NCBI GenBank assembly: GCA_001986395.2
Contig: MQVO02000267.1
Coordinates: 1-12,391, forward strand
DNA length: 12,391 nucleotides
Reading direction: 5' to 3'
From: Irpex lacteus
Taxonomy: Eukaryota; Basidiomycota; Agaricomycetes; Polyporales; Irpicaceae
Positions 1-7,163 of this stretch are shown in pieces. Under the pieces are notes generated by a model. It worked only from the letters and a program-made list of their open reading frames with translations, made no database searches and had not been told where the DNA came from. The first letter of the stretch is position 1. Each line of letters opens with the position of its first letter. Made by a program: the position numbers and the translations under genes.

Positions 1-274
1 CTTCTATTAAATTACTGTTATTTGATAGAAGAATAACTAATTCTAAACCCAATAATATTAATTCCTCATTAGAGAGATATAGATTGTTTTCACTACGGTA
101 CTCTAAAAATTTACATTCATTACTTATTACTCCACTTTCTAAATCTTTATTATACTTTTCTATACATACCAGTTCACTGCTGAGTACTACCAACAACACT
201 TCTAACACATGCACTAGAAATACTTTACTGAGACTGAGATTTTGTTGATGCAAATAAAGACAATCAATACTTTT
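1..274 (-). CDS. Unidentified partial open frame running off the left edge
   Basis: On the minus strand the frame is open from just after a TAA at 275-277 to the window edge, giving about 91 residues. The reading begins KSIDCLYLHQQNLSLSK and continues with a mix of hydrophobic (VLEVLLVVLSSEL) and charged (NEELILLGLELVILLSN) stretches. It contains no ATG, so it would need an alternative start or be a remnant. I do not recognise the product. The plus strand is also open over 3-257 (TGA read as Trp), but that reading is mostly Ser, Asn, Thr and Leu and looks like the antisense shadow. A nad4 pseudogene fragment lies next on the same strand, so this may be another piece of debris, possibly from a plasmid gene. 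Low confidence that it is expressed. Confidence 0.3.
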
Positions 275-279
275 TTAAT
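261..279 (+). repeat. 19-bp direct repeat, copy 1
   Basis: The sequence caatcaatacttttttaat recurs exactly at 1811-1829. Here it directly abuts a second, unrelated direct repeat beginning at 280, which marks a likely recombination joint at 279/280. Confidence 0.8.
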
Positions 280-314
280 CTACTTAAAATAAAATTAAAT
301 AAATTACACAGTCT
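280..314 (+). repeat. 35-bp direct repeat, copy 1
   Basis: This 35-base block (ctacttaaaataaaatt... to ...acacagtct) recurs exactly at 1111-1145. It sits between the unidentified left-edge frame and the nad4 fragment. The other copy sits just before the LAGLIDADG remnant. Confidence 0.85.
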
Positions 315-352
315 TTCTTTCTTTTTAATCTTATTCCCCTTTCTCCTACTTT

Positions 353-523
353 AATAAGTAGACCTGATGATACAAAACCATGAGCTACTGATAATACTAA
401 ACTACCAGTTAAACCTGTGATACTATAAGAGAATATACTTAATATACATACAGCCATATGAGATAAAGAACTCTAAGCTACTATAACTATCAGATCAGTT
501 TGTCTTAATGTTATTATAGGTGC
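353..523 (-). pseudogene. nad4: nad4 pseudogene, middle fragment
   Basis: The minus-strand reading gives APIITLRQTDLIVIVA, a stop, then SSLSHMAVCILSIFS, followed by SITGLTGSLVLSVAHGFVSSG. This matches the conserved core of complex I subunit ND4 (usual form: TLRxIDxKELIAYSSVSHM...GIEGxxxLxxxHGxVSSGLF), the proton-pumping antiporter-like subunit of the inner membrane. The tyrosine of the AYSS motif is replaced by TAG at 473-475, and homology is lost at both ends. It is one of two nad4 scraps; the more N-terminal piece lies at about 1489-1790 on the same strand, 1 kb away, with a LAGLIDADG remnant on the opposite strand between them. An intact nad4 presumably exists elsewhere. The family call is solid, and non-function is clear from the stop and truncation. 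Confidence 0.85.
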
Positions 524-585
524 CCTAATTAAAATTTAATTAAATTTTAATAACCCCTACCAAAATAATTAAATAATTTATTAAG

Positions 586-609
586 CCACTAGCCACTAAA
601 GTGGAGTGG
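586..609. repeat. Nested CCACT/AGTGG hairpin
   Basis: Two copies of CCACT (586-590, 593-597) face two copies of AGTGG (600-604, 605-609). They can form a compact hairpin or alternative hairpins. Similar AGCCAC/GTGGCT stems occur after rnl (5249-5271). Confidence 0.6.
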
Positions 610-815
610 AGAGTGATTACAATAAACTATTATTCTTTTGAAGAGTTAAATAAATAGAGTAGGGAAAAGAGTTAAATAATTATAAAAATATTATTCTAAG
701 ATTATTTATTATTAATCGCTAGCTCCCTTTAAATTCTTTAACTTTACTCATCTTTGAGAGAACAAACATTAATTTATTTTAATTGTTTAATTAAATTTAT
801 TCTTATTCTAACAAT

Positions 816-863
816 CCCCCAAAAAACTAATTAGAATGAATTCTAATTCCTAGTGTTTTTGGG
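816..863. repeat. Palindromic mobile-type element 1 (double-hairpin family)
   Basis: Outer arms CCCAAAAAACTA (818-829) and TAGTGTTTTTGGG (851-863) pair with one mismatch. The interior TTAGAAT-GA-ATTCTAA (831-846) is itself a perfect palindrome. It shares the TAGTG right-arm variant only with the copy inside rnl (2795-2845). Confidence 0.8.
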
Positions 864-889
864 ACTCTGATTCTTTAGTTATTATTTGT

Positions 890-911
890 AAGTTAATTGG
901 AGGGAGGACAC
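890..911 (+). repeat. 22-bp direct repeat, copy 1
   Basis: A block starting aagttaattggaggg is repeated exactly at 955-976, 43 bases further on. The spacer contains an extra G-rich run (aaggggg). Confidence 0.8.
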
Positions 912-954
912 AAGGGGGAATCCCTCTAGTACTAATCTTAACTCTTTGGAACCC

Positions 955-976
955 AAGTTAATTGGAGGGAGGACAC
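955..976 (+). repeat. 22-bp direct repeat, copy 2
   Basis: Exact copy of 890-911. The purine-rich motif ggagggaggacac ends both copies, and no gene is attached to either. Confidence 0.8.
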
Positions 977-1110
977 TCAGTTAAATAAATAGAGTATTTA
1001 TTATCCTTTAGGTTAAAGAGAATTAGAATAAATAATAAGATAGCTATTTACTTAGTCTATCCATATTCCACAAAGGGTATTAGTTAGAATTATATTGTTA
1101 AATAGACCCT

Positions 1111-1145
1111 CTACTTAAAATAAAATTAAATAAATTACACAGTCT
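1111..1145 (+). repeat. 35-bp direct repeat, copy 2
   Basis: Exact copy of 280-314. It lies inside the space between the two halves of a broken palindromic element (1081-1093 and 1156-1178), as if inserted into or recombined with that element. Confidence 0.85.
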
Positions 1146-1155
1146 GTACCCTAAA

Positions 1156-1178
1156 ATAATTCTAACTAGTTTTTTTGG
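1156..1178. repeat. Half palindromic element fused to an endonuclease remnant
   Basis: The block ataattctaactag followed by TTTTTTTGG is the exact reverse complement of the left half of the rnl-resident element (2799-2821). Its inner arm also has an inverted mate, tagttagaattat, at 1081-1093. The LAGLIDADG homology begins within a few bases of its right end, so the element marks the break that decapitated the endonuclease. Confidence 0.7.
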
Positions 1179-1459
1179 ATGGTAGTAGGATTTACTATTG
1201 CTGAAGGATCCTTCCATATTAAGTCCAACGGTGATTTCTGTTTTAGTCTGAAGCAACGTCCACATCTAGTACTGTTTGAAGCACTGCGGCTACTATTTAA
1301 CACTCGTGTAAAGATTCACACATCAGATGGTTATAATACTTTGGTTATGACTTCACTACGGGATCTGACAACAGTGGTTACTTTCTTCTATTCTCCGGGC
1401 TTCACCCTCTGACAGGACTGAAGCTTCACAGCTACATGCGGTGGATCGAACAAATGAAG
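1173..1459 (+). pseudogene. LAGLIDADG homing endonuclease, C-terminal half, frameshifted
   Basis: The frame reads WMVVGFTIAEGSFHIKSNG then FCFSLKQRPHLVLFEAL, ending at a TGA at 1410-1412. GFTIAEGSF is the second LAGLIDADG motif of intron-encoded two-motif endonucleases, whose acidic residue binds the catalytic metal ion; the usual form is WxxGFTIAEGSFxIK. Homology continues after the stop in another frame as HPLTGLKLHSYMRWIEQMK (to 1459), which fits the family's C-terminal end. A single lost base near 1400-1405 (ggcttc/accctc) explains the break. The N-terminal half and any intron are missing. The call is firm on the motif, and the gene is clearly dead. The next feature (nad4 scrap) lies on the opposite strand. 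Confidence 0.85.
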
Positions 1460-1488
1460 GTAATTATTAATAAAAAGAATAGGGGAGG

Positions 1489-1790
1489 TACTTAAAATAA
1501 AATATCAAAAAGAAGAATATCTAGCACTACAAATATAGCAATTATAAATGCAGGTACATTATGATATACATTATTCCAACTAGCTAGTACATAGATAGGC
1601 GTTATAAAGGTAGTAAGTATAACTATGTATAGATTAATGGCTCCATATGTAGATGACAATAAGGTAACATAATCCTCTACTGCTTTATATTAACTTAAAG
1701 AAATATAGAAGGAATACCATATCTGTAGTGATAGAATTAATACTACTGTAGAGATAGTTAGGGTAATATAATTAGCATAGACCTTCACAA
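1489..1790 (-). pseudogene. nad4: nad4 pseudogene, N-terminal-side fragment
   Basis: On the minus strand the frame reads VVKVYANYITLTISTVVLIL, then reaches TAA after ISLS, then YGAINLYIVILTTFITPI and VLASWNNVYHNVPAF, ending IFVVLDILLFDIF. ND4 proteins have a closely similar block (GLSIYxVLLTTFITPIxxLxSWN ... VFVVLDILLFYIFFE). The segment between the SWNN and VVLDILLF blocks is shorter than normal, so an internal deletion is likely in addition to the stop near 1690. The downstream part of the gene is not contiguous; a further piece is at 353-523. Together with the nad5 scrap this shows that fragments of complex I genes have been scattered through the region. Confidence 0.8.
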
Positions 1791-1796
1791 CTATAA

Positions 1797-2059
1797 AGCT
1801 TTCCCCCCTTCAATCAATACTTTTTTAATTTAGGGGGAGTGGTTACTATGGATACCAAATCTGGAAGAAATTTGTGTACATACAGAATCAATAAACAATC
1901 TGCCTCTCGGCTCCTGGTACTCTTTGAAGTCCCACACTTCGTCGGGGAGCTGTTAAATTTAAGCCGAATTTTAATAGATAACCCAAATAAAAATAAATTA
2001 ATAAAACAAAAAACTTTTTTTAATAATAAAAGAATCGATGACAATATAGTTAACATCAA
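1797..2059. other. Spacer upstream of rnl, no supported gene
   Basis: Overlapping short open frames exist on both strands (plus 1839-2063, minus 1814-2059) and neither resembles a known protein. The stretch 1890-1960 is less AT-rich than its surroundings, and 1811-1829 carries copy 2 of the 19-bp repeat. It may contain the rnl promoter, but I could not identify one. Confidence 0.4.
1811..1829 (+). repeat. 19-bp direct repeat, copy 2
   Basis: Exact copy of 261-279. It lies just past the 5' end of the N-terminal nad4 fragment, whereas copy 1 lies on the far side of the middle nad4 fragment. Confidence 0.8.
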
Positions 2060-2794
2060 ATAGTATTTTAAAGGAGTTATTTAAGGATAACTAGCAAATT
2101 TATAAAAAAGGAGGTATAAAACCAAAAGCCACTGTCCAATATCCTCTATCCTCTATCATCTTTAGGGGGGAGAGGGGCTGGACGGAATAAATAAAGTGGC
2201 GATCCTAAGGGAAACCTTTATATTTAAACTTCCTGAAGTAAACCATTTCAGTAAGGAAAGGAAAGGAAATCAACCGAGACTCCGAGAGTAATGGTGAGTG
2301 AAATCGGATTAGCCTAAAAGATAATTTTTTACAATTAAAGTAATAATAAAAATATTTTATAGTATTTATCTTATGTACCTTTTTATTTATTTAATAATAA
2401 AAAAAAAAGGGAAGAAATATTAAATAAATAAGTATGAATAAAGTAACCAAAGAAGGTGAAAGTCCTGTGTAATTAAAAAAATTATCGAATATTAAATTAA
2501 TATTCTAATAAAAATATAAAGTACGATGAGAGTTAACTTGTCGGAATATAGGGGAACCATCCTCTAAGGCTAAGTATTATAAATTTAGCGATAGTGAAAA
2601 GTACTGTGAAGGAAAAGTTGAAAAAGTAATGTTATAGACATTGTGAAATAGTCTTGAATTAGTAACTCTATAAGCAGTCGAAGTTTTTTTAAAATGACGG
2701 CGTACCTTTTGCATAATGGGTCAGCAAGTTAATGGGAGTAGCAAGGTTAAAAGCCCTAGCGAAAGCGACTGGACATAAAATTTAATTAGTAAAA

Positions 2795-2845
2795 CCCCCC
2801 AAAAAAACTAGTTAGAATTATTTATAATTACTAGTGTTTTTGGGG
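2795..2845. repeat. Palindromic element 2, inside rnl
   Basis: Arms CCCCAAAAAAACTAG (2797-2811) and CTAGTGTTTTTGGGG (2831-2845) flank an AT-rich core (TTAGAATTA...TATAATTA). It interrupts the domain II variable region just before acccgaagctagg. Because flanking helices are conserved, the rRNA apparently tolerates it as an extra stem. Confidence 0.85.
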
Positions 2846-3722
2846 TATTAACTAAATTAGTGTTGGATAAGTTACTTCTATTAGACCCGAAGCTAGGTGA
2901 TCTTCCCTAGACCAGATTTTAATCTTAAATGATGAATGGATCGAACGGGTGAATGTTGCATAATTCTCCGATGAGTTTAGGGAAGCGGTGAAATGCCAAT
3001 CTGACCTAGTGATAGCTGGTTTTCTACGAAACATATGTAGGTATGACATCTATACAAAATTTATGAAGGTACAGCACTCAATTCCAAATAAATTATAATT
3101 TTTAATTATAATCAATGTTTAAGTTGCGGGGACGTAAAAATCTTACCAATGGAAGAGAATCTCGGAATTACATAAATTGATGATAGATATTCAGACTACT
3201 CATGCTAAGGTGGGTAGTCAAGACGGAAACAGCCGAGAACACGAATCAAGGTCCCAAATGATTATTAAGTGAAATTAAGGTAGTAGCAAAATTGAACGCA
3301 ACTGTAAAGTGAGCCTGGTAGTCGCTATCTTTTAATGACCGTTTGTAACAACGTATCAGTCTTCAGAATGTCGCACCGAAAATTTAACGGGTCTTAAATA
3401 ATCAACCGATATCGTGTTGCTTTAGAATAGTCAAATAATTCTATTCTAAATCTAGGTAGTAGAACATTCAGGAAACCTGAAATTAAATAGTGTTTCATTA
3501 TTTATAGGATACTGAAGAGATAATGCTGACATGAGTAACGTAAAAAGAAGTTATAATACTTCTCGCCGAATACGAAAGGGTTATAAGGAAAGGTTAAACC
3601 TCCTTATGTTAATGCGGCCTCTAAGGTTCAAAACCAATGTTTTGACTGATGAGTTTAAAACCTAAAGTTCTTTTTGAACCGGGAAAATAAAGTTTTTTTT
3701 AAATTAAATAGTAATCTTTACT

Positions 3723-3758
3723 GCCCCTGCCTTAAGCCACTGGCTTTGGGCAAGGGGA
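3723..3758. repeat. GC-rich hairpin inside rnl
   Basis: Outer strands CCCCTGCC (3724-3731) and GGGCAAGGGG (3748-3757) enclose a perfect inner hairpin AAGCC-act-GGCTT (3734-3746). It is far more GC-rich than the rRNA around it and resembles the GC clusters of fungal mtDNA. It is either a variable-region stem or an inserted cluster. Confidence 0.6.
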
Positions 3759-5248
3759 ACAATTATTATTTTATTTTTAATTTTAATCTACCGTACCCTA
3801 AACCGACACAGGTTCGTAGGTAGAGTATACCAAGGCGTAGAGCTAAAAGTTGTTAAGGAACTCGGCAAGTTCTCCTCTAAAGTTAGACGATAAGAGGAAC
3901 CTATTACCCTTTTTTTTTAATTCTTAAAAAGGATATAGGTGGCACAAAATCGGAGGCCCCGACTGTTTACTAAAAACACAATTCAGAGCAATGATTAATA
4001 TCATAGTATTCTGGATGAAACTTGCCCAATGCCAAATAAATAAGAGAGGTGATAGGATAACTATTACTAATCAAATCAATGGTTAATAGCGGTCTTAACT
4101 ATGAGGATCCTAAGGTAGCAAAATAAATTGGCCATTAAATGTGGTCCGGTATCAATAGTTTAACGATGGTCTCACTGTCTCTACAACTTGCTCAGTGAAA
4201 TTGAATTACCCGTGCAGATGCGGGTTACCTCCAGGTGGACGGGAAGACCCTATGCAGCTTTACTGTAGTTAGTCATCATGTTAATCAAACCTTAGTATGA
4301 AGTGATTAGGGATGTCGATAGACGAAAGGTGAGATACCTTAAGACTTTGGTTTCAGATTAAATTTACCTCTTATTTAATAGATAGAGAGATAGTTGACTA
4401 ATGGGCAGTTTGACTGGGGCGGTCGCTTTTGAAAGAGTATCAAAATGCATCCATAGTTTTAATTAAAAAAAATATAAGACGCTTATATACAGACATATAA
4501 AATCAATTTGTTATTAAAATTGATGATTATTTATTATTTATATTAAAAATTTTTAAGGTATAGCTAGATTTTTGAAAGGAGATCAATCAACCAGTGATAA
4601 AGGTTGTAATGGCGTAATGGCTAGAGCATGCTTAACTGATAGACTTAGAAGTCGGACAGATACGTAAGTAGGGCATAGTGACCCCTCGCTATATTATGGA
4701 ATAGACGGGGATCAATCGATAAAAGTTACGCTAGGGATAACAGGCTGATAGCTGGTGAGAGTACACATTGTCCCAGCTGTTTGGCACCTCGATGTCGACT
4801 CAACCTATCCTCCGGGGGCAAAAGCTCGGAAGGGTTCGGCTGTTCGCCGATTAAAAGGTTACGCGAGTTGGGTTTAATACGACGTGAGTCAGTATGGTCC
4901 CTATCTTCTGGAGGGATAAATAGTAAAAAGGGAGAGACCTTCTAGTACGAAAGGATCAATAGGCTGTGTTTCTATAGTGTACCAATTGTTGAAATAATTG
5001 CATAAAAAATTAAAAATGCATAGTTGGGTAGCCACAAACATATTAGATAAGTGCTGAAGGAATAAATGCACGAAACTATCCCCTAGATACTATCATTAAA
5101 ATATCTTTAGTATATTTTAATTTTTTAAGAAATAGAACATTTCTTGATAGGATGTAAATGTAAGTACTGTAAAGTATTAAGTTTAACATTACTAATTTAT
5201 TAAATAGACTATATGCTCAATTATTGTCAATAAAAAATCTTTCAGCCC

Positions 5249-5271
5249 AGCCACTTTCTGGTAGAGTGGCT
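5249..5271. repeat. Hairpin just downstream of rnl
   Basis: AGCCAC (5249-5254) pairs with GTGGCT (5266-5271) across an 11-base loop, about 40 bases after the estimated rnl 3' end, followed by a T-rich run. It could act in 3'-end formation or processing, or be another copy of the small CCAC/GTGG hairpin family seen at 586-609. Confidence 0.5.
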
Positions 5272-5471
5272 TATTCTTTTGTTTTATAAAAAAAAGGGAG
5301 TTAGTAATAAATTTTATTTTAATTTAAAGTTAAGATATTAAAAAGGGAACAGATGATTCTTATATAATAGTTTAAACTAAATCATAAATTAAATCTTAAT
5401 ATTCATATTTTCAATATAATTGTAATCCTATTGCTTTATTGTCATTGCTGGATCTATAGTTTAATCATCCA

Positions 5472-5586
5472 CCCAAAAAAACTAATTATTTCTAATTCCA
5501 TTCCAAAAAACTAGGCTCTAATTAAAATTTAATTTAATTAAATTTTAATAATCGCGGATGAAAGAATTATAACTAGTTTTTTGGGG
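5472..5586. repeat. Compound palindromic element 3 (nested copies)
   Basis: Two left arms (CCCAAAAAAACTA at 5472-5484 and CCAAAAAACTAG at 5503-5514) face a single right arm CTAGTTTTTTGGGG (5573-5586). The first copy lacks its own right arm, which suggests that one element inserted into or recombined with another. An internal TAAAATTTAATT...AATTAAATTTTA palindrome and a GC core (cgcgg) lie between. Confidence 0.7.
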
Positions 5587-5682
5587 AAGAATACATAAAA
5601 TTAAATAAAATATTATAAATAAAAATAATTAAATAAATATATTTTAATTTAAGTTATATCTAAATAAAAAAAGTATTTAATT

Positions 5683-5698
5683 ATATAAGAGAGTATAA
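5683..5698 (+). promoter_or_regulatory. Possible mitochondrial promoter-like motif, copy 1
   Basis: atataagagagtataa occurs exactly here and at 6037-6052. The first seven bases match the yeast mitochondrial promoter ATATAAGTA. Position upstream of the trnM-trnE pair is compatible with a promoter, but in such AT-rich DNA the match alone is weak. Confidence 0.2.
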
Positions 5699-5856
5699 AT
5701 TTTACTAAAATAATTTATTAAAAAAAATAAAGATATAAAAACATAAAATAATTATTAATATATACAATCTCTCTTCTTACTAACTATAATTCTCTCTACC
5801 CTTTTTTTAATTAAATAAAAAAGGAGAAAACTATAATAATTTATTAAAAATAGAAG

Positions 5857-5884
5857 AAAACTAGGTAATTTAGATTCTAGTTTT
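5857..5884. repeat. Degenerate palindromic element
   Basis: AAAACTAG (5857-5864) and CTAGTTTT (5877-5884) form a perfect inverted repeat with the inner arm sequence of the family, but the terminal C and G runs are missing. It ends 7 bases before complete element 4. Confidence 0.55.
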
Positions 5885-5891
5885 AAAATAA

Positions 5892-5940
5892 CCCCACAAA
5901 AACTAGTTAGAATTAATTATAATTCCTAGTTTTTTGGGGG
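5892..5940. repeat. Palindromic element 4
   Basis: CCCCACAAAAACTAG (5892-5906) pairs with CTAGTTTTTTGGGG (5926-5939) around a TTAGAATTAATTATAATT core. It is a well-preserved full copy in intergenic DNA. Confidence 0.85.
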
Positions 5941-6036
5941 ATCTGTGAAGATTATTATTATATATTGGATATTAAGATTAAAAAAGGTTTATTAATATCT
6001 ATTAACGATAGTAAAATAGCTATAAATGATAGTAAA

Positions 6037-6052
6037 ATATAAGAGAGTATAA
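6037..6052 (+). promoter_or_regulatory. Possible mitochondrial promoter-like motif, copy 2
   Basis: Exact second copy of the 16-base motif at 5683-5698. Two nearby gatagtaaaata repeats (about 6006 and 6028) precede it. It lies about 400 bases upstream of trnM. Confidence 0.2.
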
Positions 6053-6265
6053 CTTAAACCAAGTCTCTCATTTTCATTATATTTTGAAGTAAGGAAAGAG
6101 TAATAAGATTTCAGCAAGTAATAAGATATATCCAAGTTTAAGATCTATGAAAGTTTAATAGGAGACTAGTAAGACTTAAAGGTGTGGGTGGAAAGGGATA
6201 GTTCCATCGATAAAGAGGAAGGCATGTGTAATAAACAAGGAATGAATATTATAAATCCAAACAAT

Positions 6266-6323
6266 CCACCAAAAAACTAGTTATAATTAATTCTACCGCG
6301 ATAGCGACCCTAGTTTTTTGGGG
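6266..6323. repeat. Palindromic element 5 with GC-rich core
   Basis: CCAAAAAACTAG (6269-6280) and CTAGTTTTTTGG (6310-6321) are a perfect 12-base inverted repeat. Unlike other copies the interior carries a second small GC-rich stem, CGC-gata-GCG (6298-6307), giving a true double-hairpin layout. Confidence 0.85.
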
Positions 6324-6449
6324 TATGATAATAAAACTGTTCAACAAAAAGACATTAATTGATCGAAACGCAGTTTAGGGAAGGATGCTCTAACTCATAG
6401 AAAGAAAAGAGTAGGGGTGGAATCTTAATAATAAGATAGTGTCCATACA

Positions 6450-6521
6450 TGCGGTATAGTGTAAAGGTTGGCACAATAGCCTCATGAGCTGTTAGAGCAG
6501 GTTCAATTCCTGATGCCGCAA
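6450..6521 (+). tRNA. trnM: tRNA-Met (anticodon CAU)
   Basis: The 72 bases fold as a standard cloverleaf: acceptor TGCGGTA/TGCCGCA (one T-G pair), D stem GTGT/GCAC with AAAGGTTG loop, anticodon stem ATAGC/GCTGT with loop CTCATGA (anticodon CAT), variable TAGA, T arm GCAGG-TTCAATT-CCTGA with an unpaired outermost position, and discriminator A. The TGCGG start resembles fungal mitochondrial initiator-type tRNA-Met. trnE follows after 20 bases on the same strand, probably in one transcript. Confidence 0.93.
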
Positions 6522-6541
6522 TAGAAATAAAATAAAGACCG

Positions 6542-6612
6542 GGTCTTTTTGTATAAAGGCAGTACAGCTACCCTTCACGTAGCAAGTATCAGTTCGATTC
6601 TGATAAAGACTA
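6542..6612 (+). tRNA. trnE: tRNA-Glu (anticodon UUC)
   Basis: The 71-base cloverleaf has acceptor GGTCTTT/AAAGACT (first pair G-T), D arm GTA-TAAAGGCAG-TAC, anticodon stem GCTAC/GTAGC with loop CCTTCAC (anticodon TTC), variable AAGT, a perfect T arm ATCAG-TTCGATT-CTGAT, and discriminator A. The GGTCTTT acceptor is typical of fungal mt trnE. One oddity is that position 33 is C rather than the near-universal T. Confidence 0.92.
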
Positions 6613-6809
6613 TATTCTTAATTTCTTTATGCCTTTTTATTTTTATAATAATAAAAAAAAGGAGAAAAAGAATAAAGGAAAGTTAGATTTAACTTTCTTT
6701 TCCAGAGCTAACGTTGCACTGCCCTCTATAAATAAAAAAAGGGGGGCATGTATTATTTTCTTATAAATTTTTATAAGTAATAATATATTTTGGTCTTTTT
6801 CTTTTTAAT

Positions 6810-6838
6810 AATTTAATTTAATTTAATTTAATTTAATT
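6810..6838 (+). repeat. Short AATTT tandem repeat
   Basis: About six copies of a five-base A2T3 unit occur in tandem. It directly precedes an A-run ending in GGG, which can pair with the preceding T-rich stretch. Confidence 0.8.
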
Positions 6839-6890
6839 AAAAAAAAAGGGAAGAAATAAAATCAAAAAAAGAATATATATTTAATAAATT

Positions 6891-7013
6891 TGCCCACCCC
6901 TCCTTGCCGCCCACGCCAGCCCAGCCCACCCCAGCCCACTTTGTGGATTGTGGATTGTGGATTGTGGAATGTGGGGCCCTTATAAATCAAGTGGGGCCCA
7001 CAGGGTGGGGGGA
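6891..7013. repeat. GC-rich cluster with C-rich left and G-rich right halves
   Basis: This block stands out from the surrounding very AT-rich DNA. The left half is C-rich with repeated ccagccca units. The right half has three tandem GTGGATT units (about 6943-6963) and two GTGGGGCCC blocks (6971-6979, 6991-6999). CCCACCC (6893-6899) can pair with GGGTGGG (7003-7009), so the whole block may fold into one large imperfect hairpin, like the GC clusters of fungal mitochondrial DNA. Confidence 0.7.
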
Positions 7014-7163
7014 TAGCTATATTATTATATATATTTTATTTTATCATAATCTTTCACTGTCTATTTTATACTCAGAATAGTATTTATACTATATAACACC
7101 TTAGGTTTAGCAGTGGTTTATTTAGTTTTACTAAATAATATTTTTCAGCAGTACATCCTCTAT

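Larger units (their letters stand above)
524..1178. other. AT-rich spacer with hairpins and short repeats
   Basis: No gene is visible. The stretch holds a nested CCACT/AGTGG hairpin (586-609), one palindromic element (816-863), a 22-bp direct repeat (890-911 and 955-976), the second copy of the 35-bp repeat (1111-1145), and a broken palindromic element whose halves lie at 1081-1093 and 1156-1178. Confidence 0.6.
2060..5210 (+). rRNA. rnl: Mitochondrial large-subunit ribosomal RNA
   Basis: Conserved LSU landmarks follow in order on the plus strand: domain I gatcctaagggaaacc (about 2202) and gagtaatggtgagtgaaat (about 2286); domain II acccgaagctaggtgatct (2885); domain IV tcctaaggtagcaaaat (about 4108); domain V gaagaccctatgcagcttt (4242), peptidyl-transferase segment ctagggataacaggctgat (4731) and tcctccgggggcaaaagctc (4809); and domain VI sarcin-ricin loop ctagtacgaaaggatc (4944). 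The 3' part (ttgatagg ... ttaacattactaat) fits the end of fungal mt LSU. No intron is seen; the site where the omega group I intron commonly sits (within tagggataacagg) is uninterrupted. A palindromic element (2795-2845) and a GC-rich hairpin (3723-3758) are carried in variable regions. The 5' end (about 2040-2100) and 3' end (5200-5215) are estimates. Confidence 0.95.
5272..6449. other. AT-rich intergenic region with palindromic elements
   Basis: No protein or RNA gene was recognised between rnl and trnM. It contains three complete or compound palindromic elements, one degenerate copy, an A/T hairpin with CC/GG ends (5800-5823), and a 16-base motif occurring twice (5683-5698 and 6037-6052). 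The stretch 6050-6260 is less AT-biased (for example gtgtgggtggaaagggatag) and could be a structured RNA or an intron remnant, but no diagnostic motif is visible. Confidence 0.5.

Noticed and set aside
1814..2063. Overlapping open frames of 74 (plus) and 81 (minus) codons upstream of rnl
   Set aside because: They occupy the same DNA on both strands, resemble no known protein, and run up to the estimated rnl 5' end. There is no evidence for expression of either.
2852..3049. Minus-strand open frame of 65 codons
   Set aside because: It lies wholly inside rnl, antisense to well-conserved rRNA sequence, and is a chance frame.
6050..6260. Possible structured RNA such as RNase P RNA or an intron core
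   Set aside because: The composition is less AT-biased, but none of the diagnostic conserved motifs of these RNAs could be found by eye.
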